Notes under the pieces: model-generated
The model's database searches: none
What the model saw: only the letters and a program-made list of their open reading frames with translations
Told to the model about the DNA's origin: nothing
Position numbers and translations under genes: made by a program
Assembly: GCF_007845645.1 (NCBI RefSeq)
Contig: NZ_VCQV01000019.1
Coordinates: 1 to 64,000, forward strand
Direction: 5' to 3'
DNA: 64,000 bases
DNA from: Leekyejoonella antrihumi
GTDB lineage: Bacteria; Actinomycetota; Actinomycetes; Actinomycetales; Dermatophilaceae
In this document: one piece after another, positions 26,601 to 36,564 of the stretch
Numbering within the stretch: position 1 is the stretch's first letter
Layout: each line of letters begins with the position of its first letter

Positions 26601-27937
26601 GCTTCCCCGCGCACGATCAGCTTGCCCTGCGGGTCCGCGTCGATGTCGATCGTCCGGCCCCGCAGGATCGTCTTGCGCACGACGCCGGACAGGGTGCGGC
26701 CGGCATACGGGGTGATCGCGTTCTTGTGATGCAGCGCCTTGACGTCGACCACGAAGGTCTCGTCGGGCGCGAAGACCGCGAAGTCGGCGTCCTGGCCGAC
26801 CTCGATGCGGCCCTTGCGCTGTAGGCGGGTCTGCCGGGCCGGTGCCTGCGACATCCACCGGGAAACGTCGGTCAGGTCGAACCCGCGCTCACGTGCCTGT
26901 GTCCAGATCGCGGCCAGACCGAGCTGCAATGACGAGATGCCACCCCACGCGGTGCCGAAGTCACCGGTCTCCAGATTCTTCAGGTCGATCGTGGACGGCG
27001 AGTGGTCCGAAACGATCTGGTCGATCGTGCCATCTCTCAGGCCTTCCCAGAGGGCGTCACGGTTGTCGGACTCACGGATCGGTGGGCAGCACTTGAACTG
27101 GGTGGCGCCGTCCGGGATGTCCTCCGCCGTGAAGGACAGGTAGTGCGGGCACGTCTCGGTGGAGATCTGCACGCCCTCCTTGCGGGCGGCCGCGATCATC
27201 GGCAGCGCGTCCGAGCTCGAGACGTGCAGGATGTGCACCCGGCACCCCGTGCGTCGAGCGCCTTCGATCACGTGCTTGATGGCGAGGTTCTCGGCCTCAC
27301 GAGGACGCGAGGTCAGGAAGTCGCGGTAGTGCGTTCCGCCGTGCTGCGGAGCCCCGTCGATCGAGTGGCTGTCCTCGGCGTGCACGATCAGCAGCCCGTC
27401 GAACGACTGGATCTCGCGCATCGCGGCCTCGACCTCGTCGGGCGTCAGCGGCGGGAACTCGTCGACACCCGAGTGCAGCAGGAAGCACTTGAACCCGAAG
27501 ACACCCTGCTCGTGCAGTGGACGCAGGTCGGGCACGTTGCCCGGCACAGCGCCGCCCCAGAACCCCACGTCGATGAAGGCCTGGTCGACCGCCACCTTGC
27601 GCTTGATCTCCAGTGCGTCGACGGTCACCGTGGGGGGAATGCTGTTGAGCGGCATGTCGATCAGGGTCGTCACCCCACCGGCCGCGGCCGCCCGAGTGGC
27701 ACTGGTGAAGCCCTCCCAGTCGGTGCGACCCGGGTCATTGACGTGCACGTGGGAATCGACGACGCCCGGCAGCAGCACCTCGTCGTCGGCAAGGTCGATC
27801 ACCTGAGGCGCGGTCAGATCCGCCCCCTGCGGCTCGACCACGGTGATGACGCCGCCCTTCACGCCGATCGTGGCGCCGCGCTCCCCGCCGGGCAGCACTC
27901 CCCGCGCCGCCCGGATCACCAGGTCGAGATCAGTCAT
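26597..27937 (-). CDS. allB: Allantoinase
   Basis: Hydrolyses allantoin to allantoate; 446 residues, dihydroorotase/hydantoinase fold. The metal site is visible: [18 protein letters not shown] (HxH, about residues 59-63), the probable carboxylated Lys in [35 protein letters not shown], and Asp in [19 protein letters not shown] is a strong allantoinase mark. The start is coupled to the FAH-family gene by ATGA. Downstream lie the bridge ORF and the SDR. No allantoicase or allantoate amidohydrolase follows it. Confidence 0.95.
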   Translation of the reverse strand: MTDLDLVIRAARGVLPGGERGATIGVKGGVITVVEPQGADLTAPQVIDLADDEVLLPGVVDSHVHVNDPGRTDWEGFTSATRAAAAGGVTTLIDMPLNSIPPTVTVDALEIKRKVAVDQAFIDVGFWGGAVPGNVPDLRPLHEQGVFGFKCFLLHSGVDEFPPLTPDEVEAAMREIQSFDGLLIVHAEDSHSIDGAPQHGGTHYRDFLTSRPREAENLAIKHVIEGARRTGCRVHILHVSSSDALPMIAAARKEGVQISTETCPHYLSFTAEDIPDGATQFKCCPPIRESDNRDALWEGLRDGTIDQIVSDHSPSTIDLKNLETGDFGTAWGGISSLQLGLAAIWTQARERGFDLTDVSRWMSQAPARQTRLQRKGRIEVGQDADFAVFAPDETFVVDVKALHHKNAITPYAGRTLSGVVRKTILRGRTIDIDADPQGKLIVRGEA

Positions 27938-28860
27938 GGTCGTGTCTCCTGTCCTGCCGGCACCTGCTCCGGCCGGCTGCGCGCCGTGTCATCGGTCAGT
28001 CTTGCACTCACGTCGTCGTGGGCGACCACGTGCGTCCGCTGGCGTCCCAGTCCGGTCACTTCGAGCTCGACCACATCGCCGGCGCGCAAGTAGGGCGCAG
28101 GCGATGCATGGTGTCCGGCAACCCCGCCGGGCGTGCCGGTGAGCACCAGATCTCCCGGGTGCAGAGTCATGTGCCGGCTGACGTAGGCCAGCAGCTCACC
28201 CACCCCGAACGTCATCTGCGCGGTGCTACCGGCCTGTCGACGCTCACCGTTGACCCAGAGCTCGATGCGCAGGTCCTGCAGGTCACCGACCTCGTCCGGA
28301 CTGACCAGCCACGGCCCGATCGGGCAGAACGTGTCATGACACTTGCCCTTGGCCCAGGTCGGCCCGGAGGCGGCGTGCTCACGCTCCGTCACGTCGTCGG
28401 CAGCCACCAGGCCGGCGATCGACCTCAGCGCCTGATCCGGATCGTCGCACAGGCGCAGCGGCGCCCCGATGACGACTCCGAGCTCGGCCTCCCAGTCGGT
28501 CTGCGTGCTGCCGGACGGGATCCGGATCACGTCGGTGGGACCGACGACACTGCTGCTCGCCTTCAGGAAGACGATCGGCTCGCTCGGCACGGCCACACCG
28601 GCCCTGGCCGCATGGTCCGCATAGTTGAGCCCGATTCCGACGACGTTGCCCGGTCGGGCAATCGGCGCACCGAGCCGCCCCGGCTCGAGAGTAGGCAGCG
28701 TGTCCGCCTCAAGTGCCGATCTCACGTCGGCTGCCCAGTCGCCGGCGAGGAATGCAGCGTCGATGTCTGCCGTCAGCGGGCTCAGGTCGCGCAGCACACC
28801 GGCCCCATCGATCACACCGGGCCGCTCAGAGCCCGGGGCGCCGACGCGCACGAGCCTCAT
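27934..28860 (-). CDS. Fumarylacetoacetate hydrolase (FAH) family protein
   Basis: FAH-fold enzyme, 308 residues. The C-terminal catalytic domain has [44 protein letters not shown] (metal-binding acidic residues), [16 protein letters not shown] and [13 protein letters not shown]. The family hydrolyses or decarboxylates oxo-acids; some members have been annotated as ureidoglycolate lyase. Coupled by ATGA to both aceE upstream and allB downstream, it is a good candidate for a ureidoglycolate or related step here, but that is inference. Confidence 0.85.
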   Translation of the reverse strand: MRLVRVGAPGSERPGVIDGAGVLRDLSPLTADIDAAFLAGDWAADVRSALEADTLPTLEPGRLGAPIARPGNVVGIGLNYADHAARAGVAVPSEPIVFLKASSSVVGPTDVIRIPSGSTQTDWEAELGVVIGAPLRLCDDPDQALRSIAGLVAADDVTEREHAASGPTWAKGKCHDTFCPIGPWLVSPDEVGDLQDLRIELWVNGERRQAGSTAQMTFGVGELLAYVSRHMTLHPGDLVLTGTPGGVAGHHASPAPYLRAGDVVELEVTGLGRQRTHVVAHDDVSARLTDDTARSRPEQVPAGQETRP

Positions 28861-31616
28861 GACTCGCCGCCGGCGCTGATGCCGGTGGGGTAGAAGTCGG
28901 GCTCGTCGAGCCGGTAGGTGTGAACGGCGTCGGCCACGCGGACCGGGTCGATCTCACCGCGCGTCGCGAGCTGCTGCAGCACGGCGACCGTGATGGACTC
29001 GGCGTCGACCCCGAAGTGCCGCCGGAGGGCGAACCGGGTGTCGGAGCAGCCGAACCCGTCCGTGCCGAGCGAGGTCCAGTCCCCCGGCACCCACGGCTGG
29101 ATCTGGTCGGGCACGGCCCGCATCCAGTCACTGACGGCCACGAAGGGGCCCTCGGCACCGGTCAGCGCACTCGTCACGTAGGGCACCCGCGGCGTGTCGC
29201 TCGGGTGCACGAGGTTCCAGCTGTCGCACTCCAGGGCCTCGCGGCGCAGCTCGGTCCATGCGGGCGCGGACCACACGTCGACCGAAATGCCCCAGTCGTC
29301 GGCCAGCAGCTGCTGAGCACGCAGCGCCCACGGCACGGCAACACCGGAGGCCAGCACCTGCGCCCGCGGGGCGCTGTCATCGAGCTTCGGCGCCTCGGCA
29401 TACCGGTAGAGACCCTTGAGCAGCCCTGCCACATCAAGGTTCTCGGGCTCAGGCGGCTGCTGGTAGGGCTCGTTGTAGACCGTCAGGTAGTACCAGATGT
29501 TCTCGGGCGCATCGCCATACATTCGACGCAGGGCATCACGGGTGATGTGCGCAATCTCGAATGCATACGCCGGGTCGTAGGCCACACAGGCCGGGTTCGT
29601 CGCGGCGAGCAGCAGCGAGTGGCCGTCCTCGTGCTGCAGGCCCTCACCGTTCAGGGTGGTGCGGCCGGCCGTGGCGCCCACCACGAAGCCCCTGGCCATC
29701 TGGTCCGACATCGCCCAGAAGGCGTCACCGGTGCGCTGCAGTCCGAACATCGAGTAGAAGATGTAGACCGGGATGGTGATCTCGCCGTGAGTGGCGTAGG
29801 ACGTGCCGGCGGCGGTGAACGATGCCACGGATCCGGCCTCGTTGATCCCCTCGTGGAGGATCTGGCCCGACGTGGACTCCTTCCACGAGAGCAGCAGCGC
29901 CCGGTCCACGGACTCGTAGGACTGCCCGTGCGGCGAGTAGATCTTCGCGGACGAGAAGAGTGGGTCGAGCCCAAAGGTGCGACCCTCATCCGGCACGATC
30001 GGCACGAACCGCGCTCCGATCTCCTTGTCGCGGATCAGGTCCTTGAGCTGGCGGACGAAGGCCATCGTCGTGGCGACCGACTGCTTGCCCGATCCCCTTC
30101 GCAGCCCGGCGTAGGCCTGCTCACCGGGCAGGGTGAGCGGCGTCGTCTCGACGCGCCGCTCGGGCACGAACCCACCCAGCTCCCTGCGTCGTTCGAGCAG
30201 GTAGGACAGCTCGGGTGAACCGGCGCCTGGGTGGTAGTACGGCGGCAGGCCGTCCGCCATACCCGACTCGATCTCCAGGTCGCTGATCGGCAGCTGCAGC
30301 CGGGTCCGGAAGAGCTTCAGGTCATCGGTGCTCATCTTCTTCATCTGGTGATTGGCCATGCGCGACGCCATGGAGTGCGGCAGCGTCCAGCCCTTCACCG
30401 TGTGCGCGAGGACGACGGTGGGCTGACCGGCGTGCTCGACCGCCGCCTGATAGGCCGCAAAGATCTTGCGGTAGTCGTGCCCGCCGCGCGGGAGTCGCTC
30501 CAGCTCAGCATCCGACATGTCCTTGACGAGCTCGAGCAGGCGCGGGTCCTGCCCGAAGAAGTGCTCGCGGATATACGATCCCGGCTCCGTCGCGTAGGTC
30601 TGGAACTGGCCGTCGGGGGTGTTGTTCATCGCCTCGACCAGCACGCCGTCGCGATCCGCCGCGAGCAGCTTGTCCCACTCCCGGCCCCAGACCACCTTGA
30701 TGACATGCCAGCCCGCCCCACGGAAGACCGACTCGAGCTCCTGCATGATCTTGCCGTTGCCGCGGACCGGGCCGTCCAGCCGCTGCAGGTTGCAGTTGAT
30801 GACGAAGGTGAGGTTGTCCAGCTCCTCGCGCGCGGCCAGGCCGATCACACCGAGCGACTCGGGCTCGTCCATCTCGCCGTCACCGAGGAAGGCCCACACC
30901 TGCTGGTTGCTGGTGTCCTTGACACCGCGCGCGTGCAGATAGCGGTTGAACCGAGCCTGGTAGATGGCGTTCAACGGGCCGAGCCCCATGGAAACCGTGG
31001 GGAACTCCCAGAAGTCGGGCATCAGCCGCGGATGCGGGTAGGACGGCAGCGCACCCTGTGCAGCGTGCGACAGCTCCTGGCGGAACCCGTCCAGTTGGTC
31101 GGTGCTGAGGCGACCTTCGAGGTAGGCCCGCGCGTAGATCCCGGGTGACGCGTGCCCCTGGATGAAGACCTGGTCGCCGCCGCCCGGGTGGTCCTTGCCG
31201 CGGAAGAAGTGGTTGAAGCCGACCTCGTAGAGCGACGCCGCGGACTGATAGGTCGCGATGTGGCCGCCGACGCCCACGTCCGGGCGGTTCGCGCGGGTGA
31301 CCATGACGGCGGCGTTCCAGCGGACGATGCGCCGAATCTTGCGCTCGATGTCCTCGTCCCCGGGGAACCACGGCTCCCCCTCCGTCGAGATGGAGTTCAC
31401 GTAGTCGGTGCTGCGCAGTGCCGGCACACCGACGCGCAGCGCGCGAGCCTCCTGGAGCATCTTGAGCATCAGGAACCTGGCCCGGTATGGACCCTGTGCC
31501 GCGACGACGCCGCGCAGCGAGTCCACCCACTCTCGGGTCTCGGCAGGGTCGACGTCGGGCAGCTGGCTGGGCAGTCCGTCGGAGATGACGGGACGGTCGT
31601 GAGCGGTCAGGCTCAT
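28857..31616 (-). CDS. aceE: Pyruvate dehydrogenase E1 component, homodimeric type
   Basis: ThDP-dependent E1 that decarboxylates pyruvate and passes acetyl to E2 lipoate; 919 residues from the ATG at 31616, which has AAGAAGGA at the right distance (another ATG lies six bases earlier). The family is plain: [40 protein letters not shown], the ThDP motif [11 protein letters not shown]...[21 protein letters not shown], and [21 protein letters not shown]. No E2 or E3 gene lies nearby, and it is ATGA-coupled to FAH and allB. It may therefore be a dedicated second copy, or a paralogue of MdeB type acting on another 2-oxoacid. Confidence 0.9.
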   Translation of the reverse strand: MSLTAHDRPVISDGLPSQLPDVDPAETREWVDSLRGVVAAQGPYRARFLMLKMLQEARALRVGVPALRSTDYVNSISTEGEPWFPGDEDIERKIRRIVRWNAAVMVTRANRPDVGVGGHIATYQSAASLYEVGFNHFFRGKDHPGGGDQVFIQGHASPGIYARAYLEGRLSTDQLDGFRQELSHAAQGALPSYPHPRLMPDFWEFPTVSMGLGPLNAIYQARFNRYLHARGVKDTSNQQVWAFLGDGEMDEPESLGVIGLAAREELDNLTFVINCNLQRLDGPVRGNGKIMQELESVFRGAGWHVIKVVWGREWDKLLAADRDGVLVEAMNNTPDGQFQTYATEPGSYIREHFFGQDPRLLELVKDMSDAELERLPRGGHDYRKIFAAYQAAVEHAGQPTVVLAHTVKGWTLPHSMASRMANHQMKKMSTDDLKLFRTRLQLPISDLEIESGMADGLPPYYHPGAGSPELSYLLERRRELGGFVPERRVETTPLTLPGEQAYAGLRRGSGKQSVATTMAFVRQLKDLIRDKEIGARFVPIVPDEGRTFGLDPLFSSAKIYSPHGQSYESVDRALLLSWKESTSGQILHEGINEAGSVASFTAAGTSYATHGEITIPVYIFYSMFGLQRTGDAFWAMSDQMARGFVVGATAGRTTLNGEGLQHEDGHSLLLAATNPACVAYDPAYAFEIAHITRDALRRMYGDAPENIWYYLTVYNEPYQQPPEPENLDVAGLLKGLYRYAEAPKLDDSAPRAQVLASGVAVPWALRAQQLLADDWGISVDVWSAPAWTELRREALECDSWNLVHPSDTPRVPYVTSALTGAEGPFVAVSDWMRAVPDQIQPWVPGDWTSLGTDGFGCSDTRFALRRHFGVDAESITVAVLQQLATRGEIDPVRVADAVHTYRLDEPDFYPTGISAGGES

Positions 31617-31628
31617 GTGCATTCCTTC

Positions 31629-32750
31629 TTACTCTAAGTGGCCGGCGGCGATGGTCTCACCGAGTCGTGCGAGGAGGTCTTCGCCCTGGGTCATGCACTT
31701 CTCGACGTCGGGCTCGATGTCGGTCAAGGCGTAAACCGCCTCTATCCCTGCGGAGCGAGTTTGCGCCGACGGCAGGGTGATTCGGCCGCAGACGGCCACG
31801 ACCGGCACCCCGGCGGCGCGCGCGGCATCGGCAACACCGGCTGGCGCCTTGCCGTGCAAGGTCTGCTCGTCGAGGGAACCCTCACCGGTGATCACCAAGT
31901 CGGCGCCGCCGAGATGCTGGTGGAATCCCACCAGCTCGAGGACCAGGTCGATACCCGGCCGCAGGTGCGCGTCAAGGAGCGCCACGGCCGCAAAGCCGAC
32001 ACCCCCGGCGGCTCCGGCGCCGGGGCTGTCGCGCTTGTCCTCCCCGGTGGCCTCGGCCACGCGGTCGGCCAGGTGCGCGAGAGCTACGTCGAGCACGGCT
32101 ACGTCCCGATCGGTCGCCCCCTTCTGCGGGCCGTAGACCGCTGCGGCACCGCGTGGTCCGGTGAGCGGGTTGTCCACGTCACACGCCACGGTGAGGCTCA
32201 CTCCGCGCATACGTTCACGCAGCCCGCCGAGTTCGACGGTGACGAGGGAGGCCAGGTGCGCACCTCCGGCACCGAGGTCCGCTCCGTCGGCATCGAGCAG
32301 TCGGGCGCCGAGCGCCTGGATCATGCCGGCTCCACCGTCAGTGCTGGCGCTGCCCCCGATGCCGAGGACGATCTGGGTGCAGCCGGCGTCCACCGCGGCT
32401 GCGATGACTTCGCCGGTGCCCCGGCTGGTGGCGGTGCCCGGGTGCAGCACGCCACCCGGCAGCCGCACGAGACCGGACACATCGGCCAGCTCGACGACGG
32501 CGGTGTCGCCATTGCGAGCGTATGCCGTGTGGACCGGTTCGCCGGTCGGGCCGGCCGCGACGACCGGGACCTCGGTGTAACCGGCGGCAACCGCGGCGGC
32601 GATCGTGCCGTCTCCACCGTCGGCGACGGGGACCGACACCACCACGGCGTCGGGCAGCCGCCGCAGCAGCCCCACCCTCACCGCAGCGCAGACCTGCGCC
32701 GCGGTGAGGGTGCCCTTGAACTTATCCGAGGCGATGAGGACCGACGTCAT
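31629..32750 (-). CDS. garK: Glycerate 2-kinase, GarK/GlxK type
   Basis: Phosphorylates glycerate made from tartronate semialdehyde, ending the glycerate route into glycolysis. It has 373 residues of the type I glycerate kinase family: VLIASDKFKGTLTAAQVCAAV at the N-terminus, VPVADGGDGTIAAAVAAG, LGIGGSASTDGGAGMIQALGA (about residues 127-147), and ITGEGSLDEQTLHGKAPAGVA. It is between gcl and aceE in one minus-strand operon; its stop is about a dozen bases before the aceE ATG. Confidence 0.93.
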   Translation of the reverse strand: MTSVLIASDKFKGTLTAAQVCAAVRVGLLRRLPDAVVVSVPVADGGDGTIAAAVAAGYTEVPVVAAGPTGEPVHTAYARNGDTAVVELADVSGLVRLPGGVLHPGTATSRGTGEVIAAAVDAGCTQIVLGIGGSASTDGGAGMIQALGARLLDADGADLGAGGAHLASLVTVELGGLRERMRGVSLTVACDVDNPLTGPRGAAAVYGPQKGATDRDVAVLDVALAHLADRVAEATGEDKRDSPGAGAAGGVGFAAVALLDAHLRPGIDLVLELVGFHQHLGGADLVITGEGSLDEQTLHGKAPAGVADAARAAGVPVVAVCGRITLPSAQTRSAGIEAVYALTDIEPDVEKCMTQGEDLLARLGETIAAGHLE

Positions 32751-32760
32751 TGCAGCGGTG

Positions 32761-34536
32761 TCAGTCCAACAGGGCGATCGCGGTCGGGGCGTCCTCGCCG
32801 CGAGCGGCGAGGTCCTCGAACTCGACCACGTTGTCGATCTCGGTCCCCATCGACACGTTGGTCACGCGCTCCAGGATGACCTCGACCACGACGGGGACCC
32901 GGAACTCGACGATCATCTTCTTCGCCTGCTCCAGCGCGGGGAGGATCTCGTCCGGCTCGGAGACCCGGATGGCCTTGCAGCCCAGCCCTTCCGCGACCTT
33001 GACGTGGTCCACGCCGTAGCCGTTCATCTCGGGTGAGTTGATGTTGTCGAAGGACAGCTGCACGCAGTAGTCCATGTCGAACCCGCGCTGTGACTGGCGG
33101 ATCAGGCCGAGGTAGGCGTTGTTGACCAGCACGTGGATGTACGGGATGTTGAACTGCGCACCGACGGCGAGCTCCTCGATCAGGAACTGGAAGTCATAGT
33201 CACCCGACAGCGCGACCACCGTCGACTCCGGATCCGCCGTTGCCACACCGAGAGTGGCGGGCACCGTCCAGCCCAGCGGACCGGCCTGCCCGGCGTTGAT
33301 CCAGTGCCGTGGCTTGTAGACGTGCAGCAGCTGGGCGGCCTGGATCTGGGACAGGCCGATGGTCGACACGTAACGGGTGTCGGGGCCGAAGGCCTTGTTC
33401 ATCTCCTGGTAGACGCGCTGCGGCTTGACCGGGACCTGGTCGTAGGACGTCTTGCGCTGCAAGGTCGCCTTGCGCTCCTGGCACGAGGTGACCCACGCGC
33501 TCCGGTCGGCGAGCCTACCGGCAGCCTTCCACTCCTTGGCGACCTCGACGAAGACCTTCAGGGCCTCCTTCGCGTCGGAGACGATGCCGTAGTCCGGCGC
33601 GAAGACGTGACCGATCTGGGTCGGCTCGATGTCGACGTGCACGAACTTGCGGTCCTTGGTGTAGGTGTCGACGCCGCCGGTGTGCCGGTTGGCCCACCGG
33701 TTGCCGATGCCGATCACGAAGTCCGAGGCGAGCAGCGTCGCATTGCCGTAACGGTGCGAGGTCTGCAGGCCGACCATGCCGGCGGTCAGCGGGTGGTCGT
33801 CCGGGATGGTGCCCCAGCCCATCAGGGTCGGCACCACCGGCACCCCGAGGGTCTCGGCGAACTCGATCAGCAGATCGGACGCGTCGGCGGTGATGACCCC
33901 GCCACCCGACACGATCAGCGGCCGCTCGGAGTCGTTCAGGATCGTGAGGGCCTTCTCGACCTGGGCGCGCGTGGCGGTCGGCTTGCTCACCGGAAGCGGC
34001 TCGTAGGTGTCGATGTCGAACTCGATCTCGGCCAGCTGCACATCGATCGGCAGATCGATCAGCACCGGTCCGGGACGGCCCGACCGCATCAGGTGGAACG
34101 CCTTCTGGAAGGTGCCGGGCACCTGAGCGGGCTCCATCACGGTGACCGACCACTTGGTGACCGGGCGAGCGATGGACTCGATGTCGACGGCCTGGAAGTC
34201 CTCCTTGTGCAGCTTGCTCACCGGCGCCTGGCCGGTGATGGCCAGGATCGGGATCGAGTCCCCGATCGCGGAGTACAGGCCCGTCAGCATGTCGGTGCCC
34301 GCCGGCCCGGAGGTGCCGAGACACACCCCGATGTTGCCCGCCCGGGCGCGGGTGTAGCCCTCGGCCATGTGCGAGGCGGCCTCGACGTGGCGGGCGAGCA
34401 CGTGCTTGATCCCACCGTGCTTCCTCATGGCGCTGTAGAGCGGATTGATCGCCGCACCCGGCAGGCCGAACGTCTGCGTCGCGCCTTCCTTCTCCATGAT
34501 GAGAACCGCGGCATCGACTGAGCGCATACGGGTCAT
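32761..34536 (-). CDS. gcl: Glyoxylate carboligase (tartronate-semialdehyde synthase)
   Basis: ThDP enzyme joining two glyoxylates to tartronate semialdehyde and CO2; 591 residues. The start ATG 34536 has AAGGA seven bases upstream. It opens [37 protein letters not shown]. The segment [17 protein letters not shown] has Val where other ThDP enzymes carry the catalytic Glu, the recognised glyoxylate carboligase hallmark. The ThDP motif [33 protein letters not shown] is near residues 445-480. It is in the operon hyi-glxR-gcl-garK-aceE-FAH-allB. Confidence 0.96.
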   Translation of the reverse strand: MTRMRSVDAAVLIMEKEGATQTFGLPGAAINPLYSAMRKHGGIKHVLARHVEAASHMAEGYTRARAGNIGVCLGTSGPAGTDMLTGLYSAIGDSIPILAITGQAPVSKLHKEDFQAVDIESIARPVTKWSVTVMEPAQVPGTFQKAFHLMRSGRPGPVLIDLPIDVQLAEIEFDIDTYEPLPVSKPTATRAQVEKALTILNDSERPLIVSGGGVITADASDLLIEFAETLGVPVVPTLMGWGTIPDDHPLTAGMVGLQTSHRYGNATLLASDFVIGIGNRWANRHTGGVDTYTKDRKFVHVDIEPTQIGHVFAPDYGIVSDAKEALKVFVEVAKEWKAAGRLADRSAWVTSCQERKATLQRKTSYDQVPVKPQRVYQEMNKAFGPDTRYVSTIGLSQIQAAQLLHVYKPRHWINAGQAGPLGWTVPATLGVATADPESTVVALSGDYDFQFLIEELAVGAQFNIPYIHVLVNNAYLGLIRQSQRGFDMDYCVQLSFDNINSPEMNGYGVDHVKVAEGLGCKAIRVSEPDEILPALEQAKKMIVEFRVPVVVEVILERVTNVSMGTEIDNVVEFEDLAARGEDAPTAIALLD

Positions 34537-34578
34537 GACTTTGTCCTTGTCTGAGCTGTTTTAAAAAAGATGGGTGGG

Positions 34579-35463
34579 TCAGTCGCTCTTGCGACCGGAC
34601 AGGCGCTCGACGCCGCGCAGCAGACCGGAGTGATCCAGCCCGCCGTCGCCGACGGCCTTCGCGGATGCCATGAGCTGGGCGACCAGTGAGCCGAGAGGCA
34701 CCACGACACCGGCCTCGCGGGCCGCGGCGGTGACAATGCCCATGTCCTTGTGGTGCAGCTCGATCCGGAATCCGGGCTCGAACGACCGGGAGAGCATGTT
34801 CTCCTTCTTCTGGTCCAGCACCTTGGATCCGGCGAGGCCGCCGCCGAGGACCTCGAGCGCGGCCTTGGTGTCCACGCCATACGCCTCGAGGAAGATCACG
34901 GCCTCCGAGAGCGCCTGGATGTTGGCGGCGACGATGAGCTGGTTGGCGGCCTTCACCGTCTGCCCGGATCCGCTGGGTCCGACGTGCACGACGGTCTTGC
35001 CGACCGCGTCGAAGACGTCCTTGGCCTCCGCGAAGTCCTTCGCGTCCCCGCCGACCATGATCGACAGAGCCGCGTTCACCGCGCCCGCCTGGCCGCCGGA
35101 GACCGGTGCGTCCAGCAGCCGGAAGCCCTTCTCCTGCGCCTGCTTTGCCAGCTCGACCGTCACATCGGGGCGGATGCTGGAGAAGTCGATGATCAGTGCG
35201 CCCTGCTTGGCGCTGTCGAAGACACCGCCCTCACCGGCGAGCACATCCTGCACGTCGGGTGAGTCCGGCACCATCACCGCGATGATGTCGGCGTCCTTGA
35301 CTGCCTCCGCGCTCGAGCCGGCCGAGGTGCCACCGGCGTCGATGAGCGGCTTGACCCGGTCCGGGTTGGGGTTGTAGCCGACCACGTCGTGGCCGGCCTT
35401 GACCAGGTTGACGGACATCGGGCTGCCCATGATCCCGAGTCCGATGAAGGCGATCTTGCTCAT
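34579..35463 (-). CDS. glxR: 2-hydroxy-3-oxopropionate reductase (tartronate semialdehyde reductase)
   Basis: Reduces tartronate semialdehyde to D-glycerate with NAD(P)H; 294 residues. The Rossmann start is KIAFIGLGIMGSPMSVNLVKAGHDVVGYN. The beta-hydroxyacid dehydrogenase signature is LLDAPVSGGQAGAVNAALSIMVGG, and the catalytic Lys lies in SGSGQTVKAANQLIVAANIQALSEA. It is placed directly upstream of gcl in the transcript, as in most glyoxylate clusters. Confidence 0.94.
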   Translation of the reverse strand: MSKIAFIGLGIMGSPMSVNLVKAGHDVVGYNPNPDRVKPLIDAGGTSAGSSAEAVKDADIIAVMVPDSPDVQDVLAGEGGVFDSAKQGALIIDFSSIRPDVTVELAKQAQEKGFRLLDAPVSGGQAGAVNAALSIMVGGDAKDFAEAKDVFDAVGKTVVHVGPSGSGQTVKAANQLIVAANIQALSEAVIFLEAYGVDTKAALEVLGGGLAGSKVLDQKKENMLSRSFEPGFRIELHHKDMGIVTAAAREAGVVVPLGSLVAQLMASAKAVGDGGLDHSGLLRGVERLSGRKSD

Positions 35464-35490
35464 AACTGGTTCTCCTTGGTCGTATTCGGG

Positions 35491-36315
35491 TCAGGCGCGG
35501 CTGCCGCGACGGTCGCGGGCCACCCAGTCGAAGCTGTCGGCGGAGGCGCCGCTGGGCTTGTACTCCAGGCCGACCCAGCCGGCATACCCGCCCTGCTCGA
35601 GAGCGGTCAGCTGCTGGTCGATCGGCAGGGACCCGGTGCCCGGCTCGTGGCGGCCCGGGTCGTCGGCGATCTGCACGTGTGCGGTGCGGTCCACCTGGTC
35701 CGCGATGACCTTGTCGACGTCGTCCCCGTTGACCGCGAGGTGGTAGAGGTCGGCGAGCAGCCCCAGGTTGTCGGCGCCGGACGCCTGCTGCACCCGGTCG
35801 ATCACGCCGAGCGCGTCGGCCGCGGTGAGCAGCGGGTAGGCGGGCGAGCCGCTGACCGGCTCGATGAGCACGATGCCGCCGATGCGGGCTGCTCCCTGCG
35901 CTGCGCGCACCAGGTTCTCGGTCCCGAGCTCGTCCTGCGCCGCGGGGTCGCCGCCGTCGAGTCGGTTGCCGTAGAGCGCGTTGAACGCCTTGCAGCCCAA
36001 CTGGTCGCCGATGCCGACGGTGGCGTCGATGTTGTCGCGGAACTCGGCTTCGCGCCCGGTCCAGGACACCAGACCGCGGTCGCCGGCGGCCATGTTGCCG
36101 GCGAAGAAGTTCAGCCCGACGAGGTCCACTCCGGCGTCACGGATGGCGCTGACGAATGCCGTCGCCTCCTTGTCGCTGGGCACGGCCTCGGCGAACGGCC
36201 ACCAGTACTCCACCGCGTCGAACCCGGCTGCCTTCACAGCCGCCGGGCGCTCCAGCAACGGCAGCTCGGTGAAAAGAATCGAGGCGTTGACCTCGTATCG
36301 GAGGGAGTGGCTCAT
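35491..36315 (-). CDS. hyi: Hydroxypyruvate isomerase
   Basis: TIM-barrel isomerase interconverting hydroxypyruvate and tartronate semialdehyde; 274 residues. It has YEVNASILFTELPLLERPAAVKAAGFDAVEYWWPF at the N-terminus, the AP-endonuclease-2-like metal ligands in VLIEPVSG, LADLYHLAVNGDD and HVQIADDPGRHEPGTGSL, and WVGLEYKPSG at the end. It is the first gene after the 250-base gap that separates the glyoxylate operon from the urate genes, with an IclR-type box in its leader. Confidence 0.9.
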   Translation of the reverse strand: MSHSLRYEVNASILFTELPLLERPAAVKAAGFDAVEYWWPFAEAVPSDKEATAFVSAIRDAGVDLVGLNFFAGNMAAGDRGLVSWTGREAEFRDNIDATVGIGDQLGCKAFNALYGNRLDGGDPAAQDELGTENLVRAAQGAARIGGIVLIEPVSGSPAYPLLTAADALGVIDRVQQASGADNLGLLADLYHLAVNGDDVDKVIADQVDRTAHVQIADDPGRHEPGTGSLPIDQQLTALEQGGYAGWVGLEYKPSGASADSFDWVARDRRGSRA

Positions 36316-36324
36316 CCTGGCCTC

Positions 36325-36340
36325 TTTCGTATTGCGGAAA
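36325..36340. promoter_or_regulatory. IclR-type box before hyi
   Basis: TTTCG and CGGAAA are separated by 5 bp (TATTG), matching the TTTCCG-N5-CGGAA pattern seen before uraD, malic enzyme and iclR. It sits immediately upstream of the hyi start and would head the glyoxylate operon. A second, poorer half-site pair lies a few bases further upstream (TTTGG...GGAAA). Confidence 0.5.
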
Positions 36341-36564
36341 ATTCTTTTTGGACTATGGAAATAGCGTAGATGCAGAGCCGTGCGACGTCAACCCCGCACC
36401 TTACGTAACCCGTTGCGCTTCAACGGATTTACGGATCAAGTGGGTTACTGTCCAGTAGAGGAAGATTTCGGCAGGTCGGCGAGCGGCTCGCCACCTGCCG
36501 CGAACGGCACAGGCGCACACCGCCGGGTGTCGGTCGGTGTGCGCCTGTGCAGACATCGCGCGAG

